Assembly (NCBI GenBank): GCA_026545765.1
Contig: CM048841.1
Span: 95,189,352-95,253,351, forward strand
Direction of reading: 5' to 3'
Origin: Plantago major
Taxonomy: Eukaryota; Streptophyta; Magnoliopsida; Lamiales; Plantaginaceae
DNA length: 64,000 nt
Part shown: one piece after another, positions 23,640 to 36,463 of the stretch
How the letters are laid out: every line of letters starts with the position of its first letter
How positions within the stretch are numbered: position 1 is the first letter of the stretch
The notes under the pieces: model-generated
Seen by the model: only the letters and a program-made list of their open reading frames with translations
The model's database searches: none
Told to the model about the DNA's origin: nothing
Position numbers and translations under genes: made by a program

Positions 23640-23752
23640 ATTTTAATTGAACCTTTTACAATTGTCGTTTAAGAGTAATTCGTAGTCAAAGTTGATGACG
23701 GTTGACCGAAAAAAGTCAAAATGATAAATATGGGACGGGACGGAGGGAGGAA
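23640..23752. mobile_element. Half of a Stowaway-like MITE
   Basis: The stretch ending GGGACGGGACGGAGGGAGG is a Stowaway end, preceded by AGTCAAAGTTGATGACGGTTGACC and TCGTTTAAGAGTAATTCGTAG, like the inner part of 13409-13666. The opposite end is not recognisable. Confidence 0.65.
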
Positions 23753-24119
23753 GTAGTTATTATTGTGGATATGTCGAGTGATGCAGCGTACGTGGCTAGG
23801 AAGAACTCTTTATCAAAGTTCGTTGATTACGTAGAATACCGAAAATTGATAGATTTTGAGGAAACCTCGTTTTTTTATTAATCAATCAAAACTGCATCAC
23901 AAAAACGTCTAAGAATGCTTAAATACTGAAAACCTAACTTGCTGGAAAGTAAACCTAATACAAAACGAATTCTAACAACTATTAAAAATTGCAAAAATTG
24001 CCCAAAACTTATAAAAATGCGATTTTAACCCTCCAGACGACCTCCGATGGCCGAAATCCATCGTACATCATGGCAAAGTGATGACTTTGACCCAGAACAC
24101 CGTTTCTGCATGGAAAACA

Positions 24120-24569
24120 CTAAGCCTTTATCGAAATCTGACACTTCCACAGCAACTTCGGATGCGTCATTTTCTGCATATAAACCTCCTCGAATTGCAC
24201 CGCATCATTCCCCCCTGGATAGAGAAGATTCGACCTCGAATCTGGAACCGCATCATCCTCAGCAAAAGAAGAGTCACCCATGAAAGGAACAAGATGCTTC
24301 ACATTGAAGACATCAGAAGTATGAACATGGCTGGGAAGGCGCAAACGATAGGCATTTGGATTGATCTTCTTCACAATCTCGACAGGACCAATCTTCTTAG
24401 CAGCAAGCTTGCTATATTCATGAGCAGGAAAGCGATCCTTAGTTAGTATAGCCCAAACAAAGTCACCAACATCGAAATCAACAGCACGCCGTTTCTGATC
24501 AGCTTGTGCCTTGTATTTTGCAGTAGCAGCAACCAAGTGCGCATGCGTGGACTGATGAACTTGAGCCAA
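24120..24569 (-). pseudogene. Ty3/gypsy integrase C-terminal fragment
   Basis: An open minus-strand stretch encodes HAHLVAATAKYKAQADQKRR, VGDFVWAILTKDRFPAHEYS, KLAAKKIGPVEIVKKINPNA and DVFNVKHLVPFMGDSS, the conserved tail of the gypsy polyprotein after the integrase core. It is cut at its N-terminal side by a TA microsatellite at 24572. No LTRs or other pol parts are identified, so only a fragment remains. Confidence 0.88.
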
Positions 24570-24648
24570 CTATATATATATATATATATATATATACCAA
24601 GTGCGCATGCGTGGACTGATGAACTTGAGCCAACTATATATATATATA
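24533..24648. repeat. (TA)n tracts with a 38-bp direct duplication
   Basis: ACCAAGTGCGCATGCGTGGA through GAGCCAAC occurs at about 24533-24571 and again at 24597-24634, each followed by a TA run (24572-24595, 24635-24648). This looks like a replication-slippage or break-repair duplication at the edge of the gypsy fragment. Confidence 0.85.
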
Positions 24649-26038
24649 GAGAGAGGATGTTGGACTAACCGCCATGTGCCCCGCGCCTAAAGATTCAAAT
24701 TTTTGGTCAATCGATATCATAATAATATTATTTGACTCGCGTAAAGCACCTGAGTATGCATTGCCTCGTTCTTTTGAAAGAAACATTCAGAAGTGAATTT
24801 GGTAGTTAACTTTAAGCCGTTTGTCACGACGAATAGAACTGATTGCGCAAAGTATGCACTTGTAGAGGACGATCGACTTTCAGTCTGAGTTACTTGACCG
24901 CGATTTCCAGATTCAACCGAAGATAAAAATTAGAAAAAAAACAAAACATATATGTAAGGAATAAATCAAATAGAAATGTAAAATAGGCCATATACATATT
25001 ACATCAGAACAATTACTAATATATATACCCCTAATCCTGATTCCTGATTCATCAATTAATATAATATATATACCCCTATTCCTGATTCATCTGGTTTGGA
25101 CATATCCAATATTATACCACCTTTACTTTGATACATGAGAAACCCTATATATATAGTCGTTACTCTCAGTCTCTCACAGTCTCACTCCTCCAGATAATAA
25201 ACAGTGAGAATTTTCCTCAGACAAAGTTAAATAATCTGCAGGTATATATGTATCAGTATATCAAGGCCACTCTCTCTAGATCTCTCTGGTGGATTTTTGT
25301 TTGTAATTGATCGATCATTCTAAACCTGCTGCTATATATCTCTACACACACGACCTGAACGTTTAATTTTGCTAGCTTTTGATATATCATTTCCAATTAA
25401 TTTTGCATATTCTTGACTCAAGATTGTTTTGTGTTTATCTTAACTTGTATGTGATCCTGTGACTTGTTTAATCAGATCTTTGTGAGTTTCCTTCATTTCA
25501 TTTATGTGTTTATCATCTTTTGAAAGAATCCCTGTATATGTGCTTGATTCGACTTCGATCATTTGCTTATCAAAAGCTTGAAATCTGAATTCTAATCTAC
25601 TTTTTTAGGCTTTGATAGGTGTCAATTTTGCTTTGGAGGATTGTAAATCTAGATGGTGTGGGTGTTGTGTTAGCGCATATATTTACCTAATGCGCTATTT
25701 GGTTGTAATTAATGGGTTGCGAAATTTTGCCATCAAAATCAATCATTAAGTTAGAGTTTTAATTGTGCGTTTATTCTGTTGTAATGGTTTGCGAAGTTAT
25801 ACGATTACTTTTGTTATAAAAAAACATTTAGAGTTTATGCGCTATTCAGTTGTATGGTTTGCGAAAGTTATACGATTTTTTTGCTGTTTAAAAAGAAAAC
25901 ATTGAGCTAGAGTTTTTAATTCTTTATGGCTAAAGAATTTATCAGTTGATCACTTAGGTATCTTAATGTGTTAATGCTCAATGTTTTCATTTAGATTCTT
26001 CTCTCATTTTTACTTATAATGTTTCAGCAATCTACAAA
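24649..26038 (+). promoter_or_regulatory. F-box copy C upstream region, leader and 5' UTR intron
   Basis: It matches the region in front of copy B (7160-8384) block by block: GGACTAACCG, TATGCATTGCCTCGTTC, CGACGAATAGAAC, then a leader exon ending ATAATCTGCAG at 25241, an intron of about 786 bp, and TTTCAG at 26027. The intron has three tandem variants of the GCGCTATTCTGTTGTAATGG motif (about 25685, 25770 and 25835). Confidence 0.65.
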
Positions 26039-27895
26039 ATGAAGACAAGGAGTCAAGCTAAAAGATCAAAACACAGTGAAGATCGACTCAGCCATTTACC
26101 AGAGGATGTCGTGAGCCACATTCTATCACTCATGCCCATTAAAGATGCGGTGAGGACCAGTGTTTTGTCCAAAAACTGGGAGTACAAGTGGACCTATATA
26201 TCAAAGGTGGACGTCAATGATAGAGTTTCTTATAGGGGGCAAACAAGTGAGATTTTCTTTTGGAAGGAGAGTACGAGGGATGGCTTTGTTGACTTTGTGG
26301 AACGGCTAGTTTTTCTTCTGTCGAAGATTACAAGATTTTGTTTGGCAATGCAATCCCAATATGAATCAAGTCGCATATCTGGATGGATTAATGCGCTATT
26401 GGCGACCAAGGTTGAGTGTCTCAAAGTATCTTACTGTCATGATGTTTGCATTGCCAGGCCCTACATTGCCATACCCAACAGTCTCCTCCATAGCACTTCT
26501 TTAAGGAAACTAAAACTACATCTATACTGCACTTTTCGAGTTCCCAGTATGAGTTTATTTCCCAACCTGAAGATCCTTAACCTATGCACCGTTGAATTTG
26601 TTAACCAGTCGCCATTGATTAGTGATAGGTATTGGAGTATTAATATAAATGAATAAATTTCACAACTCTCTATAAGTTCGAACTTTTAAATGAGATGGAA
26701 TTCTATCATGGTATCAGAGCCTCTGGCTCACGCCTAACCTGGGTTCGAATCTCTACGGAGACAATCTCCGCCCCATATTAAATTTCCACTCGAATGGCCT
26801 CCCCAAAGAGGTTGAAATCGGCCCCGAGTGCGGGGGAGTATTGGAGTATTAATATAAATGAATAAATTCCACAACTCTCTATAAGTTCGAACTTTTAAAT
26901 GAGATGGAATTCTAAAAGTTCGAACTTATAGAGAGTAGTGGAATTTATTCATTTATATTAATACTCCAATAATAGGGAGTCCCGTAAGGATACGTTGTCT
27001 CTAGCTTTCCCAGTGCTAGAAAAACTCCAACTAATCAAGTGCAAATTTCCGAATGCAAAGATGGTGGAATTCGATACCCCAGCATTGTCTGCATTGATTT
27101 ACGGTACAGCTGATCTTGATCAAGAGTACAGGCCAGGGGACTATTCGATCAAGATACTTAGCACAAAGCTTGTGCAGTTTAAATTTGATGGTGAAGTACA
27201 TGCCCAAGAGAACATTGTTTTCACAGGACAACAGGTAACCTGTGCTGAATTGGCATACTTTGGTTATACTGATGTTGAATAAGTAGACGAGGTTGTAATG
27301 CATGCTCGAGCGCTATTGAGAGAATTCTCAATCTTGAAGGAGTTGAAGACGTCCGGTTATTTTACAAAGGTTAGTCCTCTCTCACACTATTTTGGAACGA
27401 AAGAAGTAACAAGAATATATATGGTGTAGAGAGTCACAAATGTTGCGAATATTATAAAGATTTTCAATTCATTTTCTTTTTGTGTTTATTTTGAAGGCTA
27501 TAGCGCGAGCAACTGTTGGAGTTTCTCTTCCAATCTTTCATCACCTTGTGCGACTAGAAGTGTGTTCTCTGATTGATCCTAAAGGGCTGCTTGAGTTACT
27601 TCACAAAGCCCCAGTACTCGAGATTCTAGATATATATGATGAAAATGTAAGTAACTCATGGTTTCTATTTGTTTTCCTGTCTAATTCAATTTTCTTATTC
27701 TTTTATTGGTGAATCTCTGTGTTTTTTTTTTTTTTCTAATCTTCATTAGTTTTCATCATATAGTCTTGCATTCAACATGTCTTAGAAGAAGTGAACTTCA
27801 AAGGCTATGGAGACACTTCAGATTACGTCGATCTAGCAGCCTTCCTGGTGAGGAATGGAAGACAACTGAAGATCAATTATATCAATTTAATTTGA
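26039..27895 (+). pseudogene. F-box/LRR gene copy C, disrupted by a TRIM and a stop
   Basis: The start (ATG 26039) and F-box are highly similar to copy B. The first exon (26039-26629 and 26977-27369) is split by a 342-bp TRIM. After it the frame reaches a stop, GTT GAA TAA (27280-27282), where copy B reads on. Exons 2 (27497-27646) and 3 (27764-27895) keep proper splice borders. Exon 3 lacks 18 codons in frame compared with copy B, a loss shared with copy A. Frames outside the lesions are otherwise intact, so inactivation looks fairly recent. Confidence 0.9.
26630..26971 (+). mobile_element. TRIM retrotransposon, copy 2, with extra inverted LTR
   Basis: It is flanked by the 5-bp duplication ATAGG (26625-26629, 26972-26976). 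The 5' LTR is 79 bp (26630-26708), followed by the initiator tRNA-Met primer site TGGTATCAGAGC (26709-26720), a short non-coding body with a purine tract GCGGGGGAG, and a 3' LTR starting at 26839. The 3' LTR stops four bases short at about 26913 and is followed by 58 bp that are an inverted copy of the LTR start, so both outer edges read TATTGGAGTATTAA in opposite directions. Confidence 0.9.
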
Positions 27896-29230
27896 CATTC
27901 TTCATAGCGTCAACCCGTACCTTGATCTTGATTGTTGTTTTATTCCAGCATTTGTATAAACTTGGATTTGTGTATCGCGAAATATGAAGATTTTACATTA
28001 GTTTCCTAACTTCATATCATATCATTAATTGTACACTCAGTGTATATTTTATGTTGTACGTTTTGAACTCTCTGTGTACTAGGAATCTCGCAATACGGAC
28101 TCATGGAGACTGGAGAGGTATTATTTTGGTAATTTTCTTGCTTAACTTAGACTTGGAAATGGCTAAGAATTAACGGGAGAGTCAACCTGTCTTGTTCGTG
28201 GCTTCTCTTATGCTTGTGGCATACCCAATAAATCCAAACAGGGTAATCCCATCCCATGCATGCTCTTGGAGAATCCAGTTTCATTTGGAAGGTATATGAA
28301 TGAATCATTATCATTATGGCTCATGACGTAATTTTCTAAGATAACTTTCCATTTTAACTTGTAATCTACCCCAAAAATGACAAAGCACTAGAATGTCAAA
28401 AAAATCCAGCAACCACAAATAATGGAGCGAGAAAAGGAAAATCACTGTAAAAGATGGATAGAAATCCAACAAGAAGTTGAATTTGAAAGATTTTCTTGAT
28501 ATTTTAGATTCTTTAACCAATTCTAGAGAATAAAAATCCAATAAAATACTTGCAATGGCTTGGAAGTTAGAACCACTGAAAGAACTTCTTCTGCTTCACT
28601 CGATTCACTCGAATCCGAACCGCAACCTATCTTTTCTTCTACTTCGTGAGAAATCAATCCCCACACTTTTAGTTTTATCTTTTTTATTCAGTTTTGTTGG
28701 GAGCTAGACAATATATATGTGAATGGATGAATTGGGTTGGGATATATGTACCGGTGTAGTACTTTTTTTTTGAGAATTAGTTTGATTTTTTTGGGAATAC
28801 ATTAGTGGATTAGTGATGATAGACTTTTGTATCATTATCTATGTTTTATTTTGATCATTTGGTACAAACTATTATCATATTTATATGTAATAATTTCTTG
28901 TTTGATAGAGTTTAGAAGGCACGCCATTAAGTTTCAATATAAATCATGTCTTTCATCTTTTCTTGTTTAGATTGTAATTTTAGTTTCGTTGTATAGTTAC
29001 CAATTGAAATCTCCACCTAAATAATAAGCCTACAAAATTTTAACTCTGTTTTTAAATACAATTTTTTCCAACTCAATAAAAATTTAGTTACTATTCACAA
29101 ATTTAAAACTCAGTTAGTCATATATAAAAGGAGGCAAGAATGAATACCTCAAATCTATCAAAACCACACATAACTGGAAAGTGTTTGACAAGTTGACTAT
29201 CTTAATCTCCATTAGTATCCATCACTTGGT
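27896..29230. other. Spacer between F-box copy C and the NIP gene
   Basis: Positions 27896-28010 are a shortened F-box 3' flank, lacking the inverted intron motif seen behind the other copies. The rest is AT-rich with no recognisable gene. Positions 29116-29215 are the NIP-proximal segment duplicated at 10436. Confidence 0.5.
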
Positions 29231-29308
29231 CTATATATAGTACTTCACTTCATTCCACATTCCAATTATTTTAAGAGACTACTAATACTGTCACCTAGTG
29301 AGCTTGAA
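29231..29308 (+). promoter_or_regulatory. NIP core promoter and short leader
   Basis: A TATA box (CTATATATAG, 29231-29240) lies 78 bp before the ATG, giving a leader of only about 45 bp. The ATGTAA minimal upstream frame known from boron-regulated NIP5;1 leaders is not present in this leader. Confidence 0.6.
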
Positions 29309-32300
29309 ATGGAAGGTGAAGATGGAACATCAGCCCCTTCAACACCTGTAACTCCAGCGACTCCCGGTGCACCCCTGTTCGGTGCATTCAGGCCCGAACC
29401 CAGCAACAGCGGGTCGAGACGGTCATCCCTCCTTAGTAACTGCAGCAGTTGTTTTAGTAAACAAGCATGGGACTTGGAAGAAGGTTCCTTACCCCCTGTA
29501 GCTTGTGCTTTGTCTCCACCTCCCATCTCTCTAGCAAGAAAGGTATGCACATTAGTACATGTAATAATATGTTATTCTAATTGTCAAGTTTGTTTTCGAT
29601 GTACATTTCGATTTTAGCATGATAAGTACTGCTTGTATTAATGATTCAATTTGATGAAAATCAGGTGGGAGCAGAGTTCATAGGTACACTCATACTAATC
29701 TTTGCTGGGACAGCAACTGCCATAGTGAATGAAAAGACACAAGGCTCCGAGACACTTTTCGGCCTAGCGGCCTCGACAGGGCTAGCTGTTATGATAGTTA
29801 TACTCTCGACCGGTCATATTTCCGGTGCACATTTGAATCCTTCTGTTACTATTGCCTTTGCTGCTCTCAAACATTTCCCCTGGAAGAATGTATGTACATG
29901 TAGATTTTTGTTTTAGTTAATCTGATTTCGAATTTTTCGAAAACTAATTTGATTAGGGGTGTTGAATTTATTACAGGTTCCAGTGTACATTGGAGCACAA
30001 GTGATGGCATCAATAAGTGCTGCATTTCTGTTGAAGGTGATTTTTAGTCCAATAATGGGTGGTGGAGTGACAGTTCCTTCAGGAAGTTATGGTCAGGCTT
30101 TCAGTTTGGAGTTCATTATCACATTCAATCTCATGTTTGTTGTCACTGCGGTTTCCACTGATACCAGAGCTGTAAGTTCAATCTTTTCCGTCACTCCGAT
30201 GTGCCTACATTATTGTCCAATCAGACGATCAGTCGATTTATTATTTTGTACCTCACGTTGCACTGCCTCTGTGTTTTAATATGTCATACAGTACACAATC
30301 GTATTAGTACTAATACGGCATTTAAAGGACTAAAATAGTTGCCTATGACGTAGTAAAGAATAAACCGGTTTTCGGACAATAGTGCAGAAAATATCTTAGA
30401 TGATAGGCAAAAGGGGATCAGGTTTTTAACTCCACGGCACAAATTGGTAAAAGTTGGCAACTGAAAGTTCAAACATCAACGAACATTGATTGCAGAGACA
30501 AACAACATTAATTTTTCAAACAGAGTGACTAGTTAACCAGTTTTAAATGTCATGTGACCATTTATTGGTGATATGGCAAAATAATTGTCTATGGATTGAA
30601 ATACAATTAAAAAATGTATGATTGTTTAGATACCAAGATTGGATCTAGATCTCATATCTCCAGTGAAATATGCATGAACCTATACACATATAACTCTCAG
30701 AATCTTCTTCTAATAATATAGGTGATCTCATCATTATAAGATTGTATTTGGGATAGGCCCTTGCAGCACGTATGACAAGACGATCTGTTTCTTATTTTCG
30801 AGTGCTCAATTTTAAATTTGAGGTTATATATAAATCTGTTTCCATGTAATAACAAAGCATTAAAATCTCTTTTTCAAAGTGGTAAAGTTGATATATAACT
30901 TAAAAAAAAGTCCCGTGTTCAATTCATAATGGTGTAAATTTTTTTATTTTCATATCTTGAATATTTTTCTTATATTATAATTAATATTTTTATTATTAGG
31001 GGTCCAAATCAAAATTTTTGCACAGGGCCCCTTAAATCTGTAGGCTGGCCCTGATTTGGGAAAGTTTATAAACTTATATAATCTTGTTTTCTAAATGAAA
31101 ATATTATGGTTAACGTTAACTGATGGTTTTATGAGTTAGCTGATCTAAAAATTAGTGGATTTATTTATATATTAATGACTTCACAAATATCAAATGACAA
31201 TTACATAATCATCTTATACGAGCTATCTTATCATCTAGTGGTATATATATATTTCTAAATGTTTTTTTTCGTATACATTTCTAAAAGTTAAATATACATT
31301 TTTAATATATAATTAAAATATTTTTTGTTGGTATGATGCTAAAAATAGGTAGGTGAGCTTGCCGGGATTGCTGTTGGAGCTACTGTCATGTTAAATATAC
31401 TCATAGCCGGGTATTAACACTTCCTCTTTATTTAAACTATAATTTCTAGTATTATTTTTCCTCTCTCTGTTCTTTATTTTCTATTTTTCTATATATATAT
31501 TTTAAATCTCTTGCTTTTTGCAATTGCATGTGGATAAACATGTACTTAACGTGTGCTGTACTAAAAGCGTACGTGGTAAATTAATTAAAAGTTACTAAAA
31601 CCCAAGGATAAAACTATGCTATAAATAGATTATTAAATTTTAAACAACCCTTCCCCAATAGTTTCGGATTTTAAAGAAAACAGAGATGTCACAAGTTTAA
31701 CTGGAAGTTTTCGAAAATAAAATGAAATATCATGAAGAATGGCTTTTCCGCCTAATAATTTCGGGTAAATATCACGAATTGACGACCAACACTGAGATGG
31801 TTGGTTTATACTTTATACTACTGTCCATAAATTAGAATTTTCCCAATATGTTTAAAATTTCACCTAAAAAGTTACATTCATTTATGGAAGATTCAAACTT
31901 TTAAGGTACCTTTATGCCTAATCTCTTAAACAAACACACGATTTCTTCAATTATGAGCTTATAAAGTACTCTCAACAATTTTCTACAGGACACAAGATCC
32001 ATGAACCTTCTAGGCAATACTAACATGGAAACCAAATCTATAAAATGACCATTTCTTTTCCTCTTTTCCTCTTTTCCTTCCCAACATAATAATGGTAATC
32101 AAAAGTACTTTTATGGGTTGACGATCATCTTATTAAGTGATTTTAACTTTAAAATGTAATTAGTTGAGTGAGTTTCCATATTTCTATTTCAGGGTGAATT
32201 ACATTTGTTCACCAATCAACTTATTAGATCCGGTTAGAACTATGACTTATTTAAAAACTAAACCTAATTTTATAAAAAAAACACAATCAACTACCAACCA

Positions 32301-32694
32301 ACTTATTAGATCCCGATACACATACATTGTGTTGATGATCGATCACCGAAATGGTGGGGAAATGAAGCAGTGGCGGACAATGTGAGTGGTAGGCATAAAG
32401 ATGAGATACGGAATGAGCGCTAAAGTTGGAAAAGTGTGGATCTCATTTTCAATGAACAAGAATGAATAATACCCAGAAAGTCAACTAACCTTTTTGCTCT
32501 CAACATTCAGGGAAAGTACAGGAGCCTCAATGAACCCAGTGAGAAGTTTGGGACCAGCAATTGCAGCCAATAATTACACAGCCATATGGATTTACCTAAC
32601 TGCTCCTATTCTTGGTGCTCTCACTGGAGCTGGCATATATTCTGCTGTTAAGCTGCCTGAAGAAGGTCCAAATATTGTACTTCAGAAGCCTTAA
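29309..32694 (+). CDS. NIP6;1-like: NIP5/NIP6-type aquaporin (predicted boric acid channel)
   Basis: Five exons, 29309-29542, 29665-29889, 29977-30171, 31349-31410 and 32511-32694, give 299 aa. The cytosolic N-terminus [18 protein letters not shown] has the Thr-Pro-Gly repeats typical of NIP5/NIP6, tied to polar plasma-membrane placement in NIP5;1. Six membrane helices follow, with the two pore loops [13 protein letters not shown] and GASMNPVRS, so the NPA boxes are NPS and NPV as in this subgroup. It is closer in wording to NIP6;1 ([33 protein letters not shown]). The family carries boric acid and other small neutral solutes into shoots or nodes. One oddity: the residue before STG at the exon 4/5 junction is Glu where I recall Pro in relatives. 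Intron 3 (1.2 kb) and intron 4 (1.1 kb) are AT-rich with no gene. Confidence 0.93.
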
Positions 32695-33508
32695 TTTATC
32701 TGTCAATAGCTTTCCAAGATAAACTAAATCTAGGAAAGTGTTTAAGGCTAAAGTGATCGATTATATTTATGCATCGATCTTTCAAGTTTCTAATGTATAG
32801 ATAAATCTCCAGTTTCATATCAATGAGCTCGGACAACAAGGTTACTTTTATAATACCATGTGCACCCACTAAACACAAACGTGTGAGGTGTTTGAGTTTC
32901 AAGAAGCATGTTGTGATAATAGTTTGACAATAGGCAACTGTAAACCAACAGAGTTTATTATGCTAGAAGCATGTTGTGATTATAGTTTGACAATAGGCAA
33001 TCAGCAATTGTATAAACTGTAAACCAACACCAGAGTTTATTATGCTAGAAGCGTAGCCATTGGTACACTCTATTATATAGCATGTGAACCATACGCATGG
33101 GTCTCACATTATATATATAAGTGGGTGTATCACCGGTTACGTCCCTAGCATCTAAAAAACTCGACATCATGGTTGTGTTTAACGAATAAACTTATTCTGC
33201 AGGAGGCCACCTTAATCAACGAAGAACTGAGTACTATTTGTCTGAAAGCTTCTCAGGAGAATTTATCTTATCAAAATCCTGTAATTCCTAATTATCTCTA
33301 GCTCTACCTAGTTAATCAAACAAACTTCTCCTCTGCCATCTATCACTCTAATTTTGCTGTTTCAACGGCTTTTGCCTAAATAGCAAACCATACATTCAAG
33401 CTTTCTGGTTTCGTATTCCATCAATTTCAATCACAAGATAAATCACATATGAAAAAAAGGGATATGTATTACCATACAGTTTACGAATGGGCTGGCGAAT
33501 ATAGATTA
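32695..33508. other. 3' flanks of NIP and the first DUF247 gene
   Basis: The two genes converge here. A phrase of about 60 bp (AGAAGCATGTTGTGAT through ACAGAGTTTATTATGCTAGA) is duplicated at about 32900 and 32965. No other gene seen. Confidence 0.5.
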
Positions 33509-34750
33509 CTATGATGGATGAATAGTGAACTGGGTTTGGGTAGCAGTCAAGCCAAGAACGGCAACTGCAGCAAACAGAGCCATAATTTTCCACGGGTTTG
33601 CAAGATAGGTCTCCATCAGGTCAGCCACCCAAGTGTTAGCTAGCCGGGAGCAGTGTCTGTTTATCTCATTCCTTAATTCTCTAAAATCATCCAAAATCTC
33701 AGGGCCGTATGTGGCAACATCTTTGAACATTTCAGCAACTTGCTCGTCACTGCCAACGTCGTTCCATACTATGCCTTTCTCTCTAAGAAGCCTCACGTCA
33801 TCAGAGCTCTGTATGAGTGACTTCATGAAGCTAATCAGTGATAGTGTGTAAGGTTCTTTGTCTGTGGTTGGGGACATCTCGTAAGCAATGAGGTTGCAGT
33901 AATAGGTAAAGAACCCAACTGAGACGAAAATGTTGGGCAAACGGAGCATTCCAGATAACGAATATGAAGTGAAGCTAATGCCGCTTGGCCCTTTTTCGTT
34001 TAGCTTGATATGGATGCCCTTGGCTCTGAGATTTGTGGCTGACCCAGTTAGGTAAGTCTGTCCTCCCTTACCACGAGTTTCGACGTGAGGAGAAATTCCC
34101 ATCTCCATTTTCAGTTTTTTACAGTGCGCGTCCAGAAAATGGATGGAATCTGTCCATGTACCAATTATCTGCGAATAATTCATGAGTCCATCAAGCAATG
34201 CAACAAAATTAGACTCTCCCTCTTCCTCAGATTGCAGAGAGAAGAGGAACCTGATGATCCAGAGTGGAACTTGATTTTCAAGCATAATAAGATCGAAAAA
34301 AATTATATTTTTGGCCCCATGACCAAAGTACGAATGCAGGGCACTGGTGAGCTTATCCTTACTTTCAGAAGTCCTGGAATCCGCATACATGAAGAATATG
34401 AAGAAGCAAGCATCACGGAGCATCATCCAAGCCAGATCATTGTCATCGTAATCAACTTTCTCGTACCAACCTCTTATCTCGACAATCCGGTCCAGAATCT
34501 TCTTGTGGTAGAACGATTCATCTTTATTGCCTCTCGGATCTGCAACGAACATGGCTAGACATGCTTGCTTAAAGGCTTCTGCGTGGAAGAGCTGCTTTCT
34601 GCCATGATGATATGGCCCTAGTGATACGATAGCCGGATCATATACATTATCGTGGCGCTGTCTGTTCCTCACATAAGCCGGCACTCTCCGTATTTGACCC
34701 TGCGGATATTTGATAGCATTGAGGATCTCAACAACTGAAAAGTCGCTCAT
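33509..34750 (-). CDS. DUF247 (UPF0481) membrane protein 1
   Basis: A single exon of 413 aa, start ATG at 34750. It carries the family signature near residues 20-55 (IRRVPAYVRNRQ, YDPAIVSLGPYHHG), the central LENQVPLWI box, and the C-terminal hydrophobic helix WKIMALFAAVAVLGLTATQT followed by a short tail, which should anchor it in a membrane. DUF247 proteins are plant-specific. A few act in grass self-incompatibility or in growth and disease responses, but most have no known role, so no function is assigned. At 413 aa it is at the short end of the family, and its N-terminus is about 35 residues shorter than that of its neighbour. Single-exon structure is usual for the family. Confidence 0.9.
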   Translation of the reverse strand: MSDFSVVEILNAIKYPQGQIRRVPAYVRNRQRHDNVYDPAIVSLGPYHHGRKQLFHAEAFKQACLAMFVADPRGNKDESFYHKKILDRIVEIRGWYEKVDYDDNDLAWMMLRDACFFIFFMYADSRTSESKDKLTSALHSYFGHGAKNIIFFDLIMLENQVPLWIIRFLFSLQSEEEGESNFVALLDGLMNYSQIIGTWTDSIHFLDAHCKKLKMEMGISPHVETRGKGGQTYLTGSATNLRAKGIHIKLNEKGPSGISFTSYSLSGMLRLPNIFVSVGFFTYYCNLIAYEMSPTTDKEPYTLSLISFMKSLIQSSDDVRLLREKGIVWNDVGSDEQVAEMFKDVATYGPEILDDFRELRNEINRHCSRLANTWVADLMETYLANPWKIMALFAAVAVLGLTATQTQFTIHPS

Positions 34751-36463
34751 CTCTTACCAAGGCTCGTCAGATCAATCTTTTGGTGTATTTCCTGTATTCT
34801 TGTTTCTGTGTGAAAGTATGGAATGATCAGATCCAACTCTACCACAAGGACTTGCTGTTTTTTCCAAGTTAACATGCTGGCAGCCCTTAACTACCTAATA
34901 AACAAATGTACTGCATTAAGTATACGTCATTGACTTCGATTAGTTATTGTCTTGGCTATCAATTTGTTATTCAGAAGAAGTTTTTTTGTAAACAAATCAT
35001 AATCTGTCATCATTTAGATCATAGATAAGTTTTCAATATTTCCAGCCACTTGAACAATGATTGTTAGGTGTAGCTCTGGTGAATATAACAGACTGGTATT
35101 CCTAACGGTTCATTCTATGCAAGAGCAAGAGCATGTGTACGGTACCCACTAGACACAAATACGGGCTCCTAACCTGTCTGGGTCTCACTTAATGAGTGCA
35201 TTGATCTCGCCCCTCACATAGAATTTCCTAACAGTTGACTTGTGAGAGAATAAGATGACTTAGTAATCCCAAGTTCCTAACCGTTGACTTGTGACTTGTG
35301 AAGTTTAGATCTAATACTCACGTAAATACCTTAAGTCATATATACTCCATTCAGGTACAGGGAAAAGAGACCATTTTGGCTGAAGTGATGTAACTAAAAT
35401 TTCGATCAAACTGTGGGTTGGATTTGTTGGGTATGGGGTGTGTGTATCTAACAATATATACATGGCACCATCTATGTAAAAATAATTAAGATCCGTTAAT
35501 TCAGTCCGTATCTCCCCATTTACGGATTGGATCGATCTAATCTGCCGTCAAAGGATCACATTTGTTCTTCTCTAGCATCTGTCAATAAAGGATTGAATAG
35601 ATCCGATCCGCGGATATCCTTGATTCATCCGTTTATATTGATCATTATTATATACTATACATGGTTCTATTCTACTGTTATTCTGGACTCGTGTTATGAT
35701 CGTATTGCAAGATATATTTTGTCAACATATATTTATAATCATAAAAATACTTATGTCATAAATACAATAGAAACTGACAGTATTCTTATCTAAGAGTTTA
35801 TTTCTAAACATAGTTTCGTGTAAGAAGTTATTTTATCTTGAAAAATAACATATGTAGAGTTTCCAATGAATTGGATGGGGAAAATAAAGAATTTCTCATG
35901 TAAATATATAATTGTGCTATGAAATTAAAGATTTCACTACATCAACAACATGGATATCGATATCTTCTTAATCATCCAAAGTAGAAACAAATTTTGAATG
36001 CAACAAATTGTGAAATGTTTTAATTGAAGGCAAAATCATTAGTGCAAGTAGACAAAGAAGTGTAGGAAAATAATCCAGAAGATAACAGTGCGCAAGTACA
36101 AAATATTTCATGAGAATTACATTCTCATAAAAAAAAATTGAAAAAATGGCGAAATAGAATTTACTGAATCCGAACCCACAGTCAAATCGTTACATGCGTT
36201 CATTGTAGGATGAAAAGGTAAAGTTTATGCCTTGAATTATTAAGCACTAGTCACAAGTAACTCGAGCAGCCCGAGTTACAGCAATCAGTAGGGAACAGGA
36301 CATGCATTAAAAACATAGGAGTAATAGAAGTGTAATTTATTGGACTGAGCTGGTATTTAACAAGTATTACTAGCTACTAAATTGAATGAAAGGAAATAAA
36401 TAAACAAAAAGAAGCACACCGGTGATTCAATTCAATATACTAAATCAAACAAGTTATTCAAGA
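34751..36463. other. Spacer between the two DUF247 genes
   Basis: AT-rich, no gene recognised. The first few hundred bases would hold the promoter of the first DUF247 gene and the last few hundred the 3' region of the second. Confidence 0.5.

Noticed and set aside
29241-29308. ATGTAA boron-sensing minimal frame in the NIP leader
   Set aside because: The short predicted leader contains no ATGTAA. One occurs hundreds of bases upstream of the TATA box, outside the likely transcript.
29266-29550. 94-codon minus-strand frame opposite NIP exon 1
   Set aside because: A shadow of the Pro/Ser/Thr-rich NIP N-terminus, with no independent support.
34085-34558. 157-codon plus-strand frame opposite DUF247 protein 1
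   Set aside because: It is the exact complement of conserved DUF247 coding sequence; a shadow frame.
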